Origin: Terasakiella magnetica
Lineage (GTDB): Bacteria > Pseudomonadota > Alphaproteobacteria > Rhodospirillales > Magnetospirillaceae
DNA length: 64,000 nucleotides
Assembly: GCA_902729415.1 (NCBI GenBank)
Contig: CACVCF010000556.1
Span: 1 to 64,000 of the forward strand
Reading direction: 5' to 3'
This document shows positions 63,643-64,000 of this stretch, one piece after another. The notes under the pieces were generated by a model. That model ran no database searches and was not told the origin of the DNA. It saw only the letters and a list, made by a program, of their open reading frames with translations. Each line of letters starts with the position of its first letter. The stretch's first letter is position 1. The translations under genes and the position numbers were made by a program.

Positions 63643-64000
63643 CTCTGTCAGTCGACTGATCATCCGCATAACCGTGGTGGGATGAACTCCCATCTCGCGG
63701 GCGATGGATGCATAGGTTCGGCCAGAGGCAATCTCATCACGGATCGCATACGCGGATTTTGCGTCAAGCTTACGTGGGCGACCTGGAGAGGCCCCCCGCA
63801 AGGAGGCTTCTCGCAGGCCGCTATCGCGCCGGGCCGCCAGGGTGCGCCGCTCGGACTCGGCCAAGGCCGCAAAAACGTTCCGGGCAGCGGGAATTAAAGT
63901 GTCCACTTGCTCGGCCACAACCCGCAGGGTCGCCCCTTTACCGTGTATCCGCCGGGCGAGAGCAACCAGATCGGTCACGGAAGCCGCAAGGTGGCTGATG
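63637..64000 (-). CDS. Serine recombinase (resolvase/invertase), partial at right edge
   Basis: The C-terminal part of a small serine recombinase: the end of the catalytic domain (ISHLAAS-x-TDLVALARRIHGKGATLRVV), the long helix (NVFAALAESERRTLAARRDSGL), and a Hin-type DNA-binding domain (GRPRKLDAKSAYAIRDEI, TYASIAREMGVHPTTVMRMI). A GTG at 63978 could look like a start, but the frame stays open and family-like to the window edge, so the gene continues beyond 64000 and the catalytic Ser is not visible. Its 3' end overlaps the BASS gene by 6 bases. It marks a possible edge of mobile DNA. Confidence 0.75.
   Translation of the reverse strand, partial: ISHLAASVTDLVALARRIHGKGATLRVVAEQVDTLIPAARNVFAALAESERRTLAARRDSGLREASLRGASPGRPRKLDAKSAYAIRDEIASGRTYASIAREMGVHPTTVMRMISRLTEL

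Noticed and set aside
63637-63978. Complete 113-residue HTH protein starting at GTG 63978
   Set aside because: The frame stays open upstream to the window edge with serine-recombinase-like sequence, so it is a cut gene, not a small complete one.

Overview
The window is high-GC DNA with dense, strongly G/C-third-position genes. It reads as the chromosome of a Magnetospirillum-like member of the Rhodospirillales (Alphaproteobacteria). I infer this from the gene families and the many c-type cytochromes and signalling proteins, not from a marker gene: there is no rRNA or tRNA here. I see no CRISPR array, IS element or prophage. The only mobile-type gene is a serine-recombinase fragment cut by the right edge.

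Layout. 1-2.3 kb: TusA-type sulfur carrier, yajQ and small lipoproteins. 2.3-9.2 kb (minus): large HD-GYP phosphodiesterase, S41 protease, rnr. 9.3-13.2 kb (plus): ettA, ankyrin-type and CBS proteins. 13.2-15.1 kb (minus): soxYZ and a YeeE/TsuA-type transporter. 15.2-24 kb: CoA-dependent aromatic/acyl catabolism (feruloyl-CoA-synthetase-like ligase, acyl-CoA dehydrogenase, thiolase, 3-hydroxyacyl-CoA dehydrogenase, enoyl-CoA hydratase, solute-binding protein) with a MarR regulator and two copies of its probable operator. 24.1-35 kb: signalling block with a PP2C/RsbW/STAS partner switch, two NIT-domain (nitrate-sensing type) receptors and a sensor kinase. 34-36 kb: two divergent haem proteins around an FNR-type box. 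36-48 kb: ruvX, LysM protein, psd-pssA, OmpA, IalB, a second sensor kinase, tandem kup genes, a small secreted protein.

48-63.6 kb is the centrepiece: copper-handling genes (DUF2946-like protein, PCuAC, SCO, TlpA-type) next to a clade II-type nitrous oxide reductase operon. The order is nosZ with a Sec leader, two dihaem cytochromes c, a NosB-like membrane protein, nosD, nosG, nosH, nosF, nosL, nosY. The operon runs without a break, through 4-base ATGA/GTGA overlaps, into ubiE, menA and a BASS-family transporter. Quinone methylation and prenylation are therefore translationally coupled to N2O-reductase maturation, which fits NosGH drawing electrons from menaquinol.

Four FNR/NNR-type TTGA-N6-TCAA boxes (one degenerate) lie upstream of nosZ, the copper genes, the haem-protein pair and a NIT-domain chemoreceptor, suggesting one low-oxygen/nitrogen-oxide regulon. 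Regulatory structure is rich: hairpins at most non-overlapping nos junctions, and a family of about 70-bp palindromic elements in three copies, each just after a stop codon in the sense orientation.
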